From Paucibacter aquatile (GTDB taxonomy: Bacteria > Pseudomonadota > Gammaproteobacteria > Burkholderiales > Burkholderiaceae_C), in NCBI RefSeq assembly GCF_002885975.1, contig NZ_POSP01000003.1:992001-1056000 (forward strand): a stretch of DNA of 64,000 nt, read 5' to 3'. The notes below the pieces were generated by a model. It saw only the letters and a list, made by a program, of their open reading frames with translations. It ran no database searches and was not told where the DNA came from. Below, one piece after another: positions 7,906 to 16,149 of this stretch. Every line of letters starts with the position of its first letter. Position 1 is the first letter of the stretch. The position numbers were made by a program, and so were the translations under genes.

Positions 7906-9279
7906 TCAGGCAAAGGTGCGGCTCTGGGTCAGGCGCGAGGGCGTACTCGGCCCATGCTCCAGCGGCTTCTCGGCCATGTACTTGAGCACGCCGACGTAAG
8001 CCAGGATCAGGAACAAGTACAACGTCACATAGCCCGCCAGAGTCAGGGCGATGTGCGGCGCCGGTGTGGTCGAGGCCACCTCGCTGGTGCGCAAGAGGCC
8101 GTAGACGATGAAGGGCTGGCGGCCGATCTCGGTGACATACCAGCCGGACACGGTGGCCAGCCAACCCGAGAAGGCCATGCCGCTCAGACCCCAGAGCAGC
8201 GGCCGCGGCAGTTGCTCAGCCACCCAGGCGCGGCGACGGTACAGCCACAGGCCCGCCCAGCTGAAGGCCAGCATCAGAACGCCCGTGCCGACCATGATGC
8301 GGAAGCCGAAGAACAGCGGGGCCACCGGCGGATGCGCGCCCTTGAACTCGTCCAGCCCGCGGATCTCGCCCTCGGCTTCATGGGTCAGGATCAAGCTGGC
8401 CAGCTTCGGGATGCCGATTGCAAACTCATTGCTGCGCGACTTCTCATTCGGCCAGGCGAACAGCAGCAAGGGCGCGCCGCGTTCGGTCTGCCAGACGCCT
8501 TCCATCGCCGCCACCTTGGCCGGCTGGTGCTTGAGCGTGTTGAGCCCGTGCATATCGCCCACCAGGATCTGCAGCGGGATCAGCACCGCACCCAGCGTCA
8601 GCCCCACCCGCAGCACGCGGGCGGTGCTGGGCTGGCTCTTGCGCTTGAGCAGCTGCCAGGCACTCAGGCCGGCCAGCAGAAAGGCCACGGTCAGGCCCGA
8701 GGCCAGCAGCTTGTGAGCCAGGCGGTAGGGGAAGCTGGGATTGAAGATCACCTCGGTCCAGCTCAGCACATGGAACTCACCGTTGACGATCTCGAAGCCC
8801 TGGGGCGTTTGCATCCAGGAGTTCAGGCTCAGGATCCAGAAGGCGCTCAGGCTGGTGCCAAAGGCCACCAGAAAGGTGGCGGCCAGATGCACCCGCTCGC
8901 TGACCCGGCCATGGCCGAACAGCATCACGCCGAGGAAACTCGCCTCCAGGAAAAAGGCTGTCAGCACCTCATAGCCCAGCAGCGGCCCGGCGATATTGCC
9001 GGCCCGCTCCATGAAGCCCGGCCAGTTGGTGCCGAACTGGAAGCTCATGGTGATGCCGCTGACCACGCCCAGCGCAAAGCTCAGCGCAAACACCTTGGTC
9101 CAGAAACGGTAGGCATGGAGCCAGGCCTCCTGATGCGTGCTCAACCAGCGCCAGCGGAAGAACAGCAGCACCCAGGCCAGGGCGATATTGATGGTGGGAA
9201 ACAGGATGTGGAAGGTGATGTTGGCGGCGAACTGCATGCGGGCCAGCACCACGGGGTCGAGAGCATGAAGGGCGTCCAT
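7906..9279 (-). CDS. cydA: Cytochrome bd-type quinol oxidase subunit I (CioA/CydA)
   Basis: Haem-bearing catalytic subunit of a cytochrome bd oxidase in the inner membrane, 457 residues. Recognisable parts are the N-terminal LARMQFAANITFHILFP with the haem-ligand His, KHQPAKVAAMEGVWQTE (quinol-oxidation loop) and EIGRQPFIVYGLLRTSEV. The Q-loop lacks the long C-terminal insert of E. coli CydA, as in Pseudomonas CioA. The start at MDALHALDP lies 4 nt after the stop of the upstream regulator gene, so translation is probably coupled. No cydX-like mini-gene was identified after cydB. Confidence 0.95.
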   Translation of the reverse strand: MDALHALDPVVLARMQFAANITFHILFPTINIALAWVLLFFRWRWLSTHQEAWLHAYRFWTKVFALSFALGVVSGITMSFQFGTNWPGFMERAGNIAGPLLGYEVLTAFFLEASFLGVMLFGHGRVSERVHLAATFLVAFGTSLSAFWILSLNSWMQTPQGFEIVNGEFHVLSWTEVIFNPSFPYRLAHKLLASGLTVAFLLAGLSAWQLLKRKSQPSTARVLRVGLTLGAVLIPLQILVGDMHGLNTLKHQPAKVAAMEGVWQTERGAPLLLFAWPNEKSRSNEFAIGIPKLASLILTHEAEGEIRGLDEFKGAHPPVAPLFFGFRIMVGTGVLMLAFSWAGLWLYRRRAWVAEQLPRPLLWGLSGMAFSGWLATVSGWYVTEIGRQPFIVYGLLRTSEVASTTPAPHIALTLAGYVTLYLFLILAYVGVLKYMAEKPLEHGPSTPSRLTQSRTFA

Positions 9280-9283
9280 GGCT

Positions 9284-9865
9284 TCACACCTCCGAAGCCG
9301 GCTTGCCCGCGACACCGCTGACGGCGCGGCCGATGCGGCCCGGCAGCTCCAGCATCTTCTGCACCTTGGAGCCCATCTTCATCAGCTGGCCCAGGGTCTG
9401 CGAATCCATCTTCTGCACATCGTCGAACCAGGTCGTCATCAGTTCGATCAGGTCGTGCATGCCGCGCATGCGTTCCTGCGCCACACGGTCCTCTTCGCAG
9501 GTTGGCGCCTCCAGCAAGGCATTGCGCAGCATGGACAAGGTCGGTTCGATCTCGCGCCGGCGGCGTTCTTCGGCCAGGGTGCGAAAGATCTCCCACGCAT
9601 CTGACGGCGCCTCGAAATACTCGCGCCGGTCGCCCGGCAGGTGGCGCAGGCGCACCAGGCGCCAGGCCTGCAACTCTTTCAGGCCCATGGAGACATTGGA
9701 GCGGCTGAACTCCAGGTTCTCGGCGATCTCATCGGCATTGATGGCCTGGGGCGAGACAAAGATCAGGGCGTAGATCTGCCCGACGGTGCGGTTGATGCCC
9801 CAACGGCTGCCCATTTCCCCGAAATGGGCCACAAAACTACGAACCAGGGGACTCATGGCTTGCAT
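9284..9865 (-). CDS. GbsR/MarR-family transcriptional regulator
   Basis: A 193-residue DNA-binding protein of the GbsR branch of MarR-like winged-helix regulators. The block SRWGINRTVGQIYALIF, then ADEIAENLEFSRSNVSMGLKEL as the recognition helix region and RHLPGDRREYFEAP as the wing, are typical. The C-terminal 90 residues are helical. The start at 9865 follows AAGGA at 9-nt spacing. It is the first gene of a three-gene unit with cydA and cydB, and a 32-bp near-palindrome lies about 75 nt upstream of it, a likely operator for this or another regulator. The signal sensed is unknown. Confidence 0.85.
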   Translation of the reverse strand: MQAMSPLVRSFVAHFGEMGSRWGINRTVGQIYALIFVSPQAINADEIAENLEFSRSNVSMGLKELQAWRLVRLRHLPGDRREYFEAPSDAWEIFRTLAEERRRREIEPTLSMLRNALLEAPTCEEDRVAQERMRGMHDLIELMTTWFDDVQKMDSQTLGQLMKMGSKVQKMLELPGRIGRAVSGVAGKPASEV

Positions 9866-9939
9866 GGCGGCGTGTCCTTGCGCCAGCGCAAAGCCGGCGT
9901 CTTTTGAGGGTGGAGGAATTTGATCTGCTTCAAGATTTT

Positions 9940-9971
9940 GCTGAATTTTCAAGAATTCCTGAAAATTCAGC
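9940..9971. promoter_or_regulatory. 32-bp near-perfect palindrome (candidate operator of gbsR-cydAB)
   Basis: GCTGAATTTTC (9940-9950) and GAAAATTCAGC (9961-9971) are perfect inverted arms around AAGAATTCCT, itself centred on GAATTC; only one symmetric position pair differs. A weak minus-strand promoter (TTGCTG, 17 nt, GAAAAT) is embedded in it. The AT-rich block stands out from its GC-rich surroundings. Confidence 0.7.
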
Positions 9972-10101
9972 AAGTCCACAAGTCCTTGACCGTGCGAGCA
10001 GCGAGGTTGCTGCGTCATGAGGGGCGCCAATAATGCGAGGAAAGCTGGGCAGGCTCATCGCCCCTCCCCGCTCCTTGACCGCCTCCACCCACCTGATCCC
10101 C

Positions 10102-11001
10102 ATGCCGAGCCGCCCCGGACTTCTTCTTGCCCTGCTGCTCCAGGGGCTGCTGGCCCTGTGCGCCGCGACAGCCGCTGTCGCCAGCGACGCCGCGCACCGT
10201 GTGGAAATCGCCAGCCTGCCGCAGCAGGACGGTCAGCCCCTGGCCTTGAGCGGCTATTGGTTTCCGGCCGCCAGCAGCGCCGAAGCCCAGGCGCGGCCGG
10301 CCGTGCTGCTGCTGCATGGCTGCGGCGGCGCCCTGGGCCGCCAGGCGGATCGGTTGTCCGAACGCATGCAGAGCTACCGCACGCTGCTGAATCAGGAAGG
10401 CTGGCATGTGCTGGTGCTCGACTCCCTGAGCCCGCGCGGCGAGCGCGAGCTCTGCACCCAGCGCATCGGCAGCCGCCAAGTCACCATGCGCGAACGCCGC
10501 CGCGACACCCTGGGCGCCCTGCAATGGCTGGCGGCCCGGCCTGAGGTGGACCCGGCACGCATCGCCTTGCTGGGTTGGTCCAACGGCGGCAGCACGGTGC
10601 TGGCCAGCACGGCCGCCGACCATGAGGAAGCGAAAGCCGCGCCCCTCAAGCCGCGCGCCGCCGTCGCCTTCTACCCGGGCTGCGAAGCCGAACTCAAGCG
10701 CGGCTACCGCGCCCAGGCGCCCTTGCTGATGCTGCTGGGCGCCGCTGACGACTGGACGGCCGCAGCGCCTTGCGAAGCCCTGGGCGCCCACAGCCGCGGT
10801 CAGGCCGGTGGCGCCGCCGTTCAATTCCAGACCTACACCGGCGCGTACCACGGCTTCGATGCAGCCGCGCCCGTGCGCCTGCGCCGCGAGGTGCCCAACG
10901 GGGTGAACCCGGGCGCCGGCGTGCATGTCGGCGGCAATGCCGAAGCCTGGGCCGCTTCGCGCGAGGCCATGCTGGGCTTTTTACGCGAACAGCTGAAATG
11001 A
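10102..11001 (+). CDS. Exported dienelactone-hydrolase-family protein
   Basis: An alpha/beta-hydrolase of 299 residues with a signal peptide (LLLALLLQGLLALCAATAAVAS), so likely periplasmic. The oxyanion region is LLLHGCGGALG, the nucleophile is S160 in GWSNGG, the acid is D216 or D217 in GAADDW, and the base is H250 in YHGFD. The Cys-rich character (CGG, FYPGC, PCEA) is typical of this exported subgroup. The substrate is unknown. The start at MPSRPG is chosen for its signal peptide; an in-frame ATG at 10033 is possible. It overlaps the next gene by 4 nt (ATGA). Confidence 0.8.
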   Translation: MPSRPGLLLALLLQGLLALCAATAAVASDAAHRVEIASLPQQDGQPLALSGYWFPAASSAEAQARPAVLLLHGCGGALGRQADRLSERMQSYRTLLNQEGWHVLVLDSLSPRGERELCTQRIGSRQVTMRERRRDTLGALQWLAARPEVDPARIALLGWSNGGSTVLASTAADHEEAKAAPLKPRAAVAFYPGCEAELKRGYRAQAPLLMLLGAADDWTAAAPCEALGAHSRGQAGGAAVQFQTYTGAYHGFDAAAPVRLRREVPNGVNPGAGVHVGGNAEAWAASREAMLGFLREQLK

Positions 11002-11603
11002 CGACAACGATGACGATGACAAACGCAGGCGCCAGCCCTGAGCTGCACAGCCCCCGCCTGCTCTTGCGGGCGCCCTCCCCCGCCTTGTGCGAGGCGGTGC
11101 GTGATTTCCAGCTGCGCAACCGCGAACACCTCGCCCCCTGGGACCCGCCCCAGCCGCCTGACTTTCTGACGCCCGAGGTGGTGCTGGCCCGCTTGCAGCA
11201 AGGCGCCGATGAGTTTGCCGCCGGCGCCGCCCTGCGCTACTGGTTCGCGCGCCGCGTGGCACCGGCCGTGCTGATCGGCCAGATCGGCATCTCGCAACTG
11301 AGCCGCGGGCCCTTCCAGAATGCCAGCCTGGGCTACAGCCTGGATGCCCATGCCCAGGGTCAGGGCCTGATGCACGAGGCCTTGCAGGCCGTCATCGCCG
11401 AGCTGTTTGGCCCGCGCGTGCGCCTGCACCGGCTGCAGGCGGCCGTGAGGCCAGAAAACCGGCGCAGCCGCGCGGTGCTGCAGCGCCTGGGCTTCAGCCC
11501 GATTGGCCTGAGCCGTCGCTACCTCTTCATCGCTGGCGCCTGGCGCGACCATGAGCTCTTTGACCTGGTGAACCCGGCCTGGCCGGATGACCAAGCGCCC
11601 TGA
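10998..11603 (+). CDS. GNAT acetyltransferase, RimJ/RimL-like
   Basis: A 201-residue GNAT protein of the RimJ/RimL type, a group that acetylates protein N-termini or small molecules with acetyl-CoA. Visible blocks are SPRLLLRAPS near residue 18, an acetyl-CoA loop AHAQGQGLMHEAL around 116-128 and RPENRRSRAVLQRLGFSPIG near 153-172. The start overlaps the hydrolase stop (ATGA), indicating co-translation. The real substrate cannot be read from the sequence. Confidence 0.85.
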   Translation: MTTTMTMTNAGASPELHSPRLLLRAPSPALCEAVRDFQLRNREHLAPWDPPQPPDFLTPEVVLARLQQGADEFAAGAALRYWFARRVAPAVLIGQIGISQLSRGPFQNASLGYSLDAHAQGQGLMHEALQAVIAELFGPRVRLHRLQAAVRPENRRSRAVLQRLGFSPIGLSRRYLFIAGAWRDHELFDLVNPAWPDDQAP

Positions 11604-11687
11604 TCAACCAGCCACCCAGCCCAGCTGGGTGCGCCTCACGCTCCGGCCGGCATCACGCCGCGGTGCCGGTGAATTTTCTGGCCGACT

Positions 11688-11720
11688 TTGATAAATTATT
11701 GTTTTACAGAAATTTATCAA
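11688..11720. promoter_or_regulatory. Inverted repeat upstream of the DUF2975/XRE pair
   Basis: TTGATAAATT (11688-11697) and AATTTATCAA (11711-11720) are perfect 10-nt inverted arms separated by 13 nt, ending 15 nt before the DUF2975 start. It is an AT-rich island and a natural candidate operator for the XRE protein encoded by the second gene. Confidence 0.6.
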
Positions 11721-11735
11721 GAGAGAATGCCGGCC

Positions 11736-12332
11736 ATGCGCCCCGACACCACCTCCAAGCACCCAAGCCCTGCCCGACCTCAATCGGCCCGAATGCAGCC
11801 GCTGGAACGCGTGCGCCGCCTGGCGCTGTGGGTGCAGCTGCTATGCGCGGCCGGCGCAGCCATGCTGGTGCTGGTGCCAGCGCAGCTGTGGAGCCGCGCC
11901 GATTGGGTGGAAAAAGTGGCGCGCAACTATTGGGTCAGCGACAGCAGCATCCCGCTGCAACTCGACGCTGCCTCGCGCGCCTGGGGCTGGGCCGCCAGCT
12001 GTCTGCCCTGCGCCGTGTTGCTGTTCGCACTCTGGCAGGTCTGGTGCCTGTTCGGCGCCTACCGCCTGGGCCAGGTCTTCACGGCAGAGCCGGTACGGCG
12101 GCTGCGCCGCCTGGCCCTGGCCTTGATGGTGCACGCCCTGGCGCAGCCGGTCGCCCACACCCTCTCCGTCCTGGCGCTGACCCTGGGCAACCCGGCCGGT
12201 CAGCGCCAGCTGGTGCTGGGCCTGGGCTTCGAGCACTTCATCAGCTTGTTCATCGGCCTGGTGATCTGGGGCATCGCCCAGGTCATGCAGCAGGCGCAGG
12301 CGGTGGCCGAAGAGAACGCGGAGTTCATCTGA
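11736..12332 (+). CDS. DUF2975-family membrane protein
   Basis: A 198-residue integral membrane protein with four hydrophobic segments (roughly residues 30-50, 85-108, 128-150 and 165-185), matching DUF2975 in topology and in its genetic link to a small XRE regulator. Function is unknown. The start at MRPDTTS is preferred because AAGAGAG lies 10 nt upstream; ATG 11727 is too close to that site. Its stop overlaps the next start as TGATG. Confidence 0.75.
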   Translation: MRPDTTSKHPSPARPQSARMQPLERVRRLALWVQLLCAAGAAMLVLVPAQLWSRADWVEKVARNYWVSDSSIPLQLDAASRAWGWAASCLPCAVLLFALWQVWCLFGAYRLGQVFTAEPVRRLRRLALALMVHALAQPVAHTLSVLALTLGNPAGQRQLVLGLGFEHFISLFIGLVIWGIAQVMQQAQAVAEENAEFI

Positions 12333-12580
12333 TGCCCATCGTTCTGACCCTGGACGTGATGCTGGCACGGCGCAAGATGCGCTCGCGCGAGCTGGCCGAG
12401 CGGGTGGGCATCACCGAGGCCAATCTCTCGCTGCTGAAATCAGGCAAGGTGCGCGGCGTGCGCTTCGACACCCTGAGCCGCATCTGCAACATCCTGGACT
12501 GCCAGCCCGGTGATCTGCTGCGTTATGAGCCCGGCACCGAGACCGGCACTGATCCCGACGGTGCCGAGGCCGAATCGTGA
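12332..12580 (+). CDS. Small XRE/YozG-like helix-turn-helix regulator
   Basis: An 82-residue Cro/C1-type repressor of the YozG kind. The helix-turn-helix lies at about residues 18-45 (RSRELAERVGITEANLSLLK) followed by RFDTLSRICNILDCQPGDLL, the signature ending of this subgroup. It overlaps the DUF2975 gene (TGATG) and the next gene (GTGA), so the three are translated together. It probably controls its own operon through the inverted repeat at 11688-11720. Confidence 0.88.
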   Translation: MPIVLTLDVMLARRKMRSRELAERVGITEANLSLLKSGKVRGVRFDTLSRICNILDCQPGDLLRYEPGTETGTDPDGAEAES

Positions 12581-13254
12581 AGCGCGCTCACCCCGACTTT
12601 CTCCACCCGCGCAGCCCGACCCGGCGCTGGGCCTGGTTCGGTGTGGCCCTGCTGCACCTGTTGCTGCTCGCCTTGTTTCTGCAGGCTCGCCAGAGCAGCC
12701 TGAACACCGCGGCGAAGGCCGAACCGCAGGCGCGATGGGTCACCATGCGCTTGTTCAATCGGCCCTCGCTGCGTCCGCAAGAACTGGAGAAGAAGAAAAA
12801 GCCAGAACGCATGACGCCCGAGATCCGAATGCCGGGCCGCTTGCCGCGCCAAGCCCAGAGCGCCACGCCTCAAGCCCTTCCGATCACAGCGCCCAAGGAG
12901 CCCATCACCACACGCCTCGCGGCGCAGGCGCCGCCGCCCGAACCCGCGGCCAGCAGCCCTGAGCCTTTGAAGCTCAAGCTCCCGCTGCGCCAGGCGATCG
13001 GCGCAGCGATCAGCCCCGCCGAGATGGCACGCCTCGACCCGCGCAGCAACACCCGCCGGCCCGATGTGGGCGAGCGCATCGCCAGCGCGCTGGGCTCACC
13101 CGAACAGACCGAGGAACAGATTGCGCCCGGCCACACCCGCATCCGCCAAGGCAGCTCTTGCTACGACGTGCAAGACGCTCGCGTCAGCCAGCTGTTTGCA
13201 TTCGACCCGATGACCCGAGGCGCACCCAAGTTGGTGTCCTCGTGCAAGAAGTAA
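12577..13254 (+). CDS. Membrane-anchored proline-rich protein of unknown function
   Basis: A 225-residue protein with one N-terminal membrane anchor (WFGVALLHLLLLALFLQA, residues about 20-37), a Lys-rich stretch (ELEKKKKPE) and a long Pro/Ala-rich periplasmic part, reminiscent in layout of TonB/TolA-like energy-transducing or envelope proteins. It ends with a small Cys-containing domain (SSCYDVQDARV...SSCKK). No family was recognised. Translation starts at GTG overlapping the stop of the XRE gene (GTGA). Confidence 0.65.
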   Translation: MKRAHPDFLHPRSPTRRWAWFGVALLHLLLLALFLQARQSSLNTAAKAEPQARWVTMRLFNRPSLRPQELEKKKKPERMTPEIRMPGRLPRQAQSATPQALPITAPKEPITTRLAAQAPPPEPAASSPEPLKLKLPLRQAIGAAISPAEMARLDPRSNTRRPDVGERIASALGSPEQTEEQIAPGHTRIRQGSSCYDVQDARVSQLFAFDPMTRGAPKLVSSCKK

Positions 13255-13336
13255 GTAAGAAGTGAGTCACGCCGCACCGGACCAGACCCACACTTGCGCC
13301 ACGCTCCATTCACAGACACCCGCCGCCCACAAGCCC

Positions 13337-14140
13337 ATGAACCACACCTCTGCAATCCCGCTCTCTCGCCGCTCCGCGGCCCTGTTGATCACGCTGAGCG
13401 CACTTGCCCTGCAGGTCCAGGCCCAAGCCCAAACAACGCCGCCCGCCGATGCGGCCAGCACCCCGGTGCAGCTGGAGACCGTTTCCATGACGCTGCAGCG
13501 CGACGGATCGCTGATTCCCTACGGCAAGATGAATGAGATCCTGAGCCTGATGCAAAAGTATGGCGAAGCTCAGTTCTACATGGAGTTCAAGCTCAGCTTC
13601 AAGGAAGCCAAACCGGCTGGCTTCGCGCCCAAGCTGGCGCTGTACCACAACGAAGGCTCGGTACCCATCACGATCGCCACCGACGGCACCTTCACCCTGC
13701 CAGTGCTGCCGCTGGAACTCGGCAAGGATGCCGATCTGGCGCGCAACTGGAAGCGCGGCAGCGCCAGCATCCAGGGTTCCCTGCGTATTTCCACCCGCGC
13801 CGAGCAGTTGACCATGGGCCAGGTGCGACGCATCACACGCCTGGCCCACAAGCTGCGCAGCGATCTGTTGCCCTGGTATTTGAAGCCTATGTTCCCCCAG
13901 TTCGAAGGCGTTCGCATCTGCAGCAGCAAACCGGCCTGGGAACTCGAGTGGCGCGAGAGAGGTCAGCTCGTGGGCCTGCCACTGAGCGCTGACCCCAAGG
14001 ACAAAGACCCCGATGCCGTGGCTGGCGAGCCACCGCGCAGCTGCACCAGTTTGAATGGCCAGGAAAGCTGGCCAGATGAGGCGCGGTTGATCGCTCCGGC
14101 CGATACGCGACTGAGCGTCAAGGGCCTCTCCATCAAATGA
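13337..14140 (+). CDS. Exported protein of unknown function
   Basis: A 267-residue protein with a clear signal peptide (AALLITLSALALQVQAQAQ). The mature part has QKYGEAQFYMEFKLSFKEAKP, then alternating beta-rich and basic stretches, and two or more Cys residues (ICSSK; SCTSLN) that may form a disulfide. It resembles periplasmic proteins of unknown function; no family name can be given with confidence. The start at MNHTSAIPLSRRS gives the proper signal peptide. It follows the membrane-anchored protein gene by 82 nt, possibly in one operon. Confidence 0.65.
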   Translation: MNHTSAIPLSRRSAALLITLSALALQVQAQAQTTPPADAASTPVQLETVSMTLQRDGSLIPYGKMNEILSLMQKYGEAQFYMEFKLSFKEAKPAGFAPKLALYHNEGSVPITIATDGTFTLPVLPLELGKDADLARNWKRGSASIQGSLRISTRAEQLTMGQVRRITRLAHKLRSDLLPWYLKPMFPQFEGVRICSSKPAWELEWRERGQLVGLPLSADPKDKDPDAVAGEPPRSCTSLNGQESWPDEARLIAPADTRLSVKGLSIK

Positions 14141-14168
14141 GCGCGCGCCGCACCCCTACACTGAAACC

Positions 14169-14537
14169 ATGACCCCATTGCATCTGCTCCACAACCCGCG
14201 CTGCTCCAAATCGCGCGAAGCTCTGGCCCTGCTGGAACACAGCGGCCGCCAGGTCGAGGTGACCGACTATCAAAAAACGCCGCTGGACCTGCCCGCACTG
14301 CAGGCCTTGCTGAGCCAGCTGCGCGCCGCCGAACCCGGCTTCAATACCCGGGAACTGCTGCGCAGCGGTGAAGAGGAGTACCAGAGCCTGAACCTGGCCC
14401 GGCCTGAACTCAGCGAGGCCGAACTGCTGGCGGCGCTGGCCGCTCATCCCAAGCTGCTGCAACGCCCCATCGTCAGCGATGGCCAGCGCGCCGTGATCGC
14501 CCGGCCGCCCGAGCGCCTGAAGGCCCTGCTCGGCTGA
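14169..14537 (+). CDS. ArsC/YfgD-family thioredoxin-fold reductase
   Basis: A 122-residue ArsC-family protein. The active-site Cys12 lies in NPRCSKSR, the expected position for glutaredoxin-linked arsenate reductases, and the C-terminal LLQRPIV and VIARPPE blocks carry the Arg residues that bind oxyanion. It is closest in style to YfgD-like proteins, whose role in arsenate resistance is unproven. No other ars genes are nearby, which argues for a housekeeping role. Confidence 0.85.
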   Translation: MTPLHLLHNPRCSKSREALALLEHSGRQVEVTDYQKTPLDLPALQALLSQLRAAEPGFNTRELLRSGEEEYQSLNLARPELSEAELLAALAAHPKLLQRPIVSDGQRAVIARPPERLKALLG

Positions 14538-14553
14538 AGAAGAAGGCTGCGGC

Positions 14554-15033
14554 CTACTTTTTGTAGCGCTGCAGATCGGGGCCGGCCAGGCGGCAGATGC
14601 GCCACTCAGGCAGCACATGGGCGCCCATGCGCTCGTAGAAGCGGATCGCGTCTTCGTTCCAGTCCAGCACGGTCCACTCGAAGCGGCCGTAGTCGCGCTC
14701 GACGGCGATCTGCGCCAAGCGGGTCAGGATGCCCTGGCCCAGGCCGCTGCGGCGGTGCGCCGAGCGCACGTACAGGTCCTCCAGATAGAGGCCCGGCTTG
14801 CCGAGGAAGGTGCTGAAGTTGGTGAAGAACAGGGCATAGCCCACCACCTCACCGCCGATCTCACCGACCAGGGCCTCGACCACAGGCTTGGGGCCGAAGA
14901 GATGCAGTCGCAGCTTGTCCGCGGTCAGCTCCAGCAGATGGCTGAGGTTCTCGAACTCGGCCAGCTCCTTGACCAGGCCCACAATGGCCGGCACATCTCG
15001 GGGCTCGGCGGAACGCAAGGTGTATGAAATCAT
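14554..15033 (-). CDS. GNAT acetyltransferase, diamine (SSAT)-like
   Basis: A 159-residue GNAT protein very like the spermidine/spermine acetyltransferase group. Blocks seen: ELAEFENLSHLLELT near residue 24, the long conserved FFTNFSTFLGKPGLYLEDLY near 70-90, acetyl-CoA loop RRSGLGQGIL near 96-106 and GRFEWTVLDWNEDAIRFYER near 118-137. Bacterial members may act on polyamines or thialysine; substrate is inferred. It is convergent with the arsC-like gene and divergent from the hydrolase at 15157. Confidence 0.85.
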   Translation of the reverse strand: MISYTLRSAEPRDVPAIVGLVKELAEFENLSHLLELTADKLRLHLFGPKPVVEALVGEIGGEVVGYALFFTNFSTFLGKPGLYLEDLYVRSAHRRSGLGQGILTRLAQIAVERDYGRFEWTVLDWNEDAIRFYERMGAHVLPEWRICRLAGPDLQRYKK

Positions 15034-15156
15034 GCGCCCCATTCTGCCCGGGGAATGGGGTAAGGTCTTGCGGCCCGGCCGTTTGATCGCGCACTTGAGC
15101 GCCCGCTGTCGCGCCAGCTACATCGGCGCAGCGCCATTCGGCCTACAGTGCAGGCC

Positions 15157-16131
15157 ATGAACGCCACCACGCCCCCTCCAAGCACCGAAGCCGCCGATCG
15201 CAAGCCTTGTTACCAGGTGCAGCGCGCACACCGCAGCGAATTCCTGGAGCTGCGCGGCCTGCGCCACCACCTGATGCACTGGCGCAGCGAGGCGGCAAGC
15301 GAGCATTCGACCGCCAGCGCGCAGCCACTGCTGGTGATGGTCCATGGCTGGATGGACGTGGGCGCGTCCTTCCAGTTCGTGGTCGACGCGCTGAGTGCGC
15401 TGAACGACCGCCGCCCCATCGTGACCCTGGACTGGCGCGGTTTCGGCCTCAGCGACAACGCCCCGGGCAGCAATTACTGGTTCCCCGACTACCTGGCCGA
15501 TCTCGACGCCCTGCTGGACCGACTCAGCCCCGAGGCTCCGGTCGATCTGCTGGGCCACAGCATGGGCGGCAATATCGTCATGAGCTATGCCGGCGTGCGG
15601 CCCGAGCGGGTGCGGCGGCTGATCAATCTGGAAGGTTTCGGCCTGCCGGAAGCCAAGCCCGAGCAGGCCCCGGGCCGTCTGGCCACCTGGCTGAAAGAAC
15701 TGAAGGAAGCACCGCAGCTGCGACCCTACGCCAGCGTCGAGGCCGTGGCTCAACGCTTGATGAAGACCAACCCGCGCCTGAGCCCGGACAAGGCCGCCTG
15801 GCTGGCACCGCACTGGTCGCGCCAGCAGGCCGACGGCAGCTGGCATTTGCTGGCTGACCCGGCGCACAAGCGCGCCAACCCCATCCTCTACCGCAAGGAT
15901 GAAATCGTGGCCGGCTGGAAGCTGATCACCGCGCCCACACTCTGGGTCGAGGGCGAAGCCAGCGATTTGAGCCAGTTCTGGGGCGACCGCTACCCGCGTG
16001 CCGATTTCGAAGCCCGGCTCAGCGCCGTGCCCCGGCTGGAAAAACACCGCATTGCCGATGCCGGCCACATGCTGCACCACGACCAACCCGAGGCGCTGGC
16101 GCGCTGCCTGGAAGACTTTCTGCTCGCCTGA
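15157..16131 (+). CDS. Alpha/beta-fold hydrolase
   Basis: A 324-residue cytosolic alpha/beta hydrolase. The oxyanion motif is VMVHGWMDVG, the nucleophile is S135 in LLGHSMGG, the acid is probably in WVEGEASD and the base lies in ADAGHMLHHDQPE. It resembles haloalkane/epoxide-type and acyl hydrolases but no substrate can be assigned. The start at MNATTPPPS is preferred to an in-frame GTG 9 nt upstream. It is a single-gene unit, convergent with the DUF4212 gene. Confidence 0.85.
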   Translation: MNATTPPPSTEAADRKPCYQVQRAHRSEFLELRGLRHHLMHWRSEAASEHSTASAQPLLVMVHGWMDVGASFQFVVDALSALNDRRPIVTLDWRGFGLSDNAPGSNYWFPDYLADLDALLDRLSPEAPVDLLGHSMGGNIVMSYAGVRPERVRRLINLEGFGLPEAKPEQAPGRLATWLKELKEAPQLRPYASVEAVAQRLMKTNPRLSPDKAAWLAPHWSRQQADGSWHLLADPAHKRANPILYRKDEIVAGWKLITAPTLWVEGEASDLSQFWGDRYPRADFEARLSAVPRLEKHRIADAGHMLHHDQPEALARCLEDFLLA

Positions 16132-16149
16132 AGCGAGCTCAAGGGCCGA

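Noticed and set aside
7954..9321. 455-codon plus-strand open frame opposite cydA
   Set aside because: cydA is unmistakable on the minus strand; the opposite translation is Gln/His/Arg-rich shadow.
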